From the NCBI RefSeq assembly GCF_008692785.1, contig NZ_VXJV01000009.1, forward strand, positions 1 to 64,000: DNA of 64,000 nucleotides. Reading direction: 5' to 3'. Origin of the DNA: Salmonella enterica subsp. diarizonae (lineage in GTDB: Bacteria; Pseudomonadota; Gammaproteobacteria; Enterobacterales; Enterobacteriaceae). Below, piece after piece: positions 62,943 through 64,000 of this stretch. A program made the translations under genes and the position numbers. Each line of letters opens with the position of its first letter. Within the stretch, counting starts at the first letter, position 1. Under the pieces are notes generated by a model, which saw only the letters and a list, made by a program, of their open reading frames with translations, was not told where the DNA came from and searched no databases.

Positions 62943-64000
62943 TTACGCGACGTCTTCGTACTGTGGAACCGGGTTGCGGAAGCTTTTGGTTACGCACGCC
63001 AGATAAATCAGCCCGATACCCGCCCAGATCAGGCCCAGTACCATTGAGCTCTCTTCCAGGTTAACCCACAACGCGCCAACCGTCAGCGCGCCGCACATCG
63101 GCAGGAACAGATACTGGAAGTGATCTTTCAATGATTTATTACGCTTCTCACGGATCCAGAACTGCGAAATTACGGACAGGTTAACGAAGGTAAACGCGAC
63201 CAACGCGCCAAAGTTAATCAGCGCTGTCGCCATCACCAGGTCAAAATTAATCGCCAGCAGCGCGATCGCCCCGACCAGAATGATGTTCATCGCTGGCGTA
63301 CGCCATTTCGGGTGAACATAACCGAAGAAGCTTTTCGGGAATACGCCGTCACGTCCCATCACGTACATCAGGCGCGCTACGCCTGCGTGCGCCGCCATAC
63401 CGGAAGCCAGTACGGTGATAGTAGAGAAGATCAGCGCCCCCACCTGGAAGGTTTTACCCGCCACGTACAGCATGATTTCCGGCTGAGACGCATCCGGATC
63501 TTTAAAGCGAGAGATATCCGGGAAGTACAATTGCAGGAAATAGGTCGCAAAAATGAAGATCAGGCCGCCAATCAGTGCGGTCAGGAAAATCGCACGCGGG
63601 ATCACGCGTTCAGCATCTTTGGTCTCTTCCGACAGGTTACTGATGCCGTCAAAGCCGGTAAAGGAGAAGCACAGGATCGTCGCTCCCGTAATCATCGGAA
63701 TAACGTGCGCATCGCCGGACCAGAACGGACGGGTGCTCGTCAACGTACCGGCGCCTTCGCCTTCAAATACGCCATAAACCACCATGCCCAGAATGACCGC
63801 AATCAGCACCACCTGTAGCACCACAATCACGGTGTTGAAGTTAGCGACCGATTTGAGGCTGCGCAGGTTAAAGGCCGTCATAAAGGCCACCAGCGCCACG
63901 ACAAACACCCATGACGGAATGGAGGGCACCAGCGCTTCAAAATAAATTTTCGCCAACAGAATGTTGATCATCGGCGCGAACAGATAATCGAGCAGAGAAG
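62943..64000 (-). CDS. plaP: Low-affinity putrescine importer PlaP (YeeF), 5' end beyond window
   Basis: An APC-family amino acid/polyamine permease with repeated hydrophobic helices ([60 protein letters not shown]). The frame continues through the window edge (SLLDYLFAP precedes the first Met), so about 100 N-terminal residues are missing. The C-terminus [11 protein letters not shown] is intact. Confidence 0.93.
   Translation of the reverse strand, partial: SLLDYLFAPMINILLAKIYFEALVPSIPSWVFVVALVAFMTAFNLRSLKSVANFNTVIVVLQVVLIAVILGMVVYGVFEGEGAGTLTSTRPFWSGDAHVIPMITGATILCFSFTGFDGISNLSEETKDAERVIPRAIFLTALIGGLIFIFATYFLQLYFPDISRFKDPDASQPEIMLYVAGKTFQVGALIFSTITVLASGMAAHAGVARLMYVMGRDGVFPKSFFGYVHPKWRTPAMNIILVGAIALLAINFDLVMATALINFGALVAFTFVNLSVISQFWIREKRNKSLKDHFQYLFLPMCGALTVGALWVNLEESSMVLGLIWAGIGLIYLACVTKSFRNPVPQYEDVA

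Overview
The window is a chromosomal segment of a Salmonella. The evidence is an uninterrupted cob (cbi/cob) cobalamin operon, pocR, the complete pdu propanediol-utilisation operon, then yeeX(tmaR)-yeeA-sbmC-dacD, the thiosulfate reductase genes phsABC, sbcB and the start of plaP/yeeF. The translated proteins match what I know of the S. enterica proteins almost residue for residue. The phsA-sbcB interval is only about 400 bp and lacks sopA, which lies there in S. Typhimurium. The left 16 kb also does not look like a common serovar, so a divergent lineage or subspecies is plausible; I cannot name it.

Positions 1-16,000 are an accessory, heavily rearranged zone. They hold an integrase relic fused to a frameshifted fimbrial subunit gene, an ERIC-like repeat, a tRNA-like gene with an abnormal anticodon loop and several unrecognised AT-rich genes. 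They also hold fragments of IS3-, IS5(IS903)- and IS630-family elements, including an in-frame IS3-IS5 chimera and two inverted IS630 ends. Between these lies a two-gene cluster (8057-11341): a 665-residue protein I do not recognise and a 409-residue protein with an Ap4A-phosphorylase-like HLQ motif. A TccC-type insecticidal-toxin relic lies at 14.7-15.7 kb. This zone is the best place to look for something undescribed.

Positions 16,359-36,384 (mostly minus strand) hold erfK/ldtA, then the 20-gene anaerobic cobalamin operon read right to left from cbiA to cobT, headed by a B12 riboswitch and an RBS-sequestering hairpin. They continue with pocR and the diol facilitator gene pduF. Positions 36,909-53,648 (plus strand) hold pduABCDEGHJKLMNOPQSTUVWX. 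The two systems form one physiological unit. PocR senses 1,2-propanediol and activates both operons. cob supplies adenosylcobalamin to PduCDE, and the Pdu shell confines propionaldehyde. A 19-bp near-palindrome occurs both beside the cob promoter region and upstream of pduF and is a candidate shared operator.

Positions 53,682-64,000 are ordinary backbone: TmaR, a FUSC-family protein, the LexA-boxed gyrase inhibitor sbmC, DacD, PhsABC, exonuclease I and the truncated putrescine importer gene.
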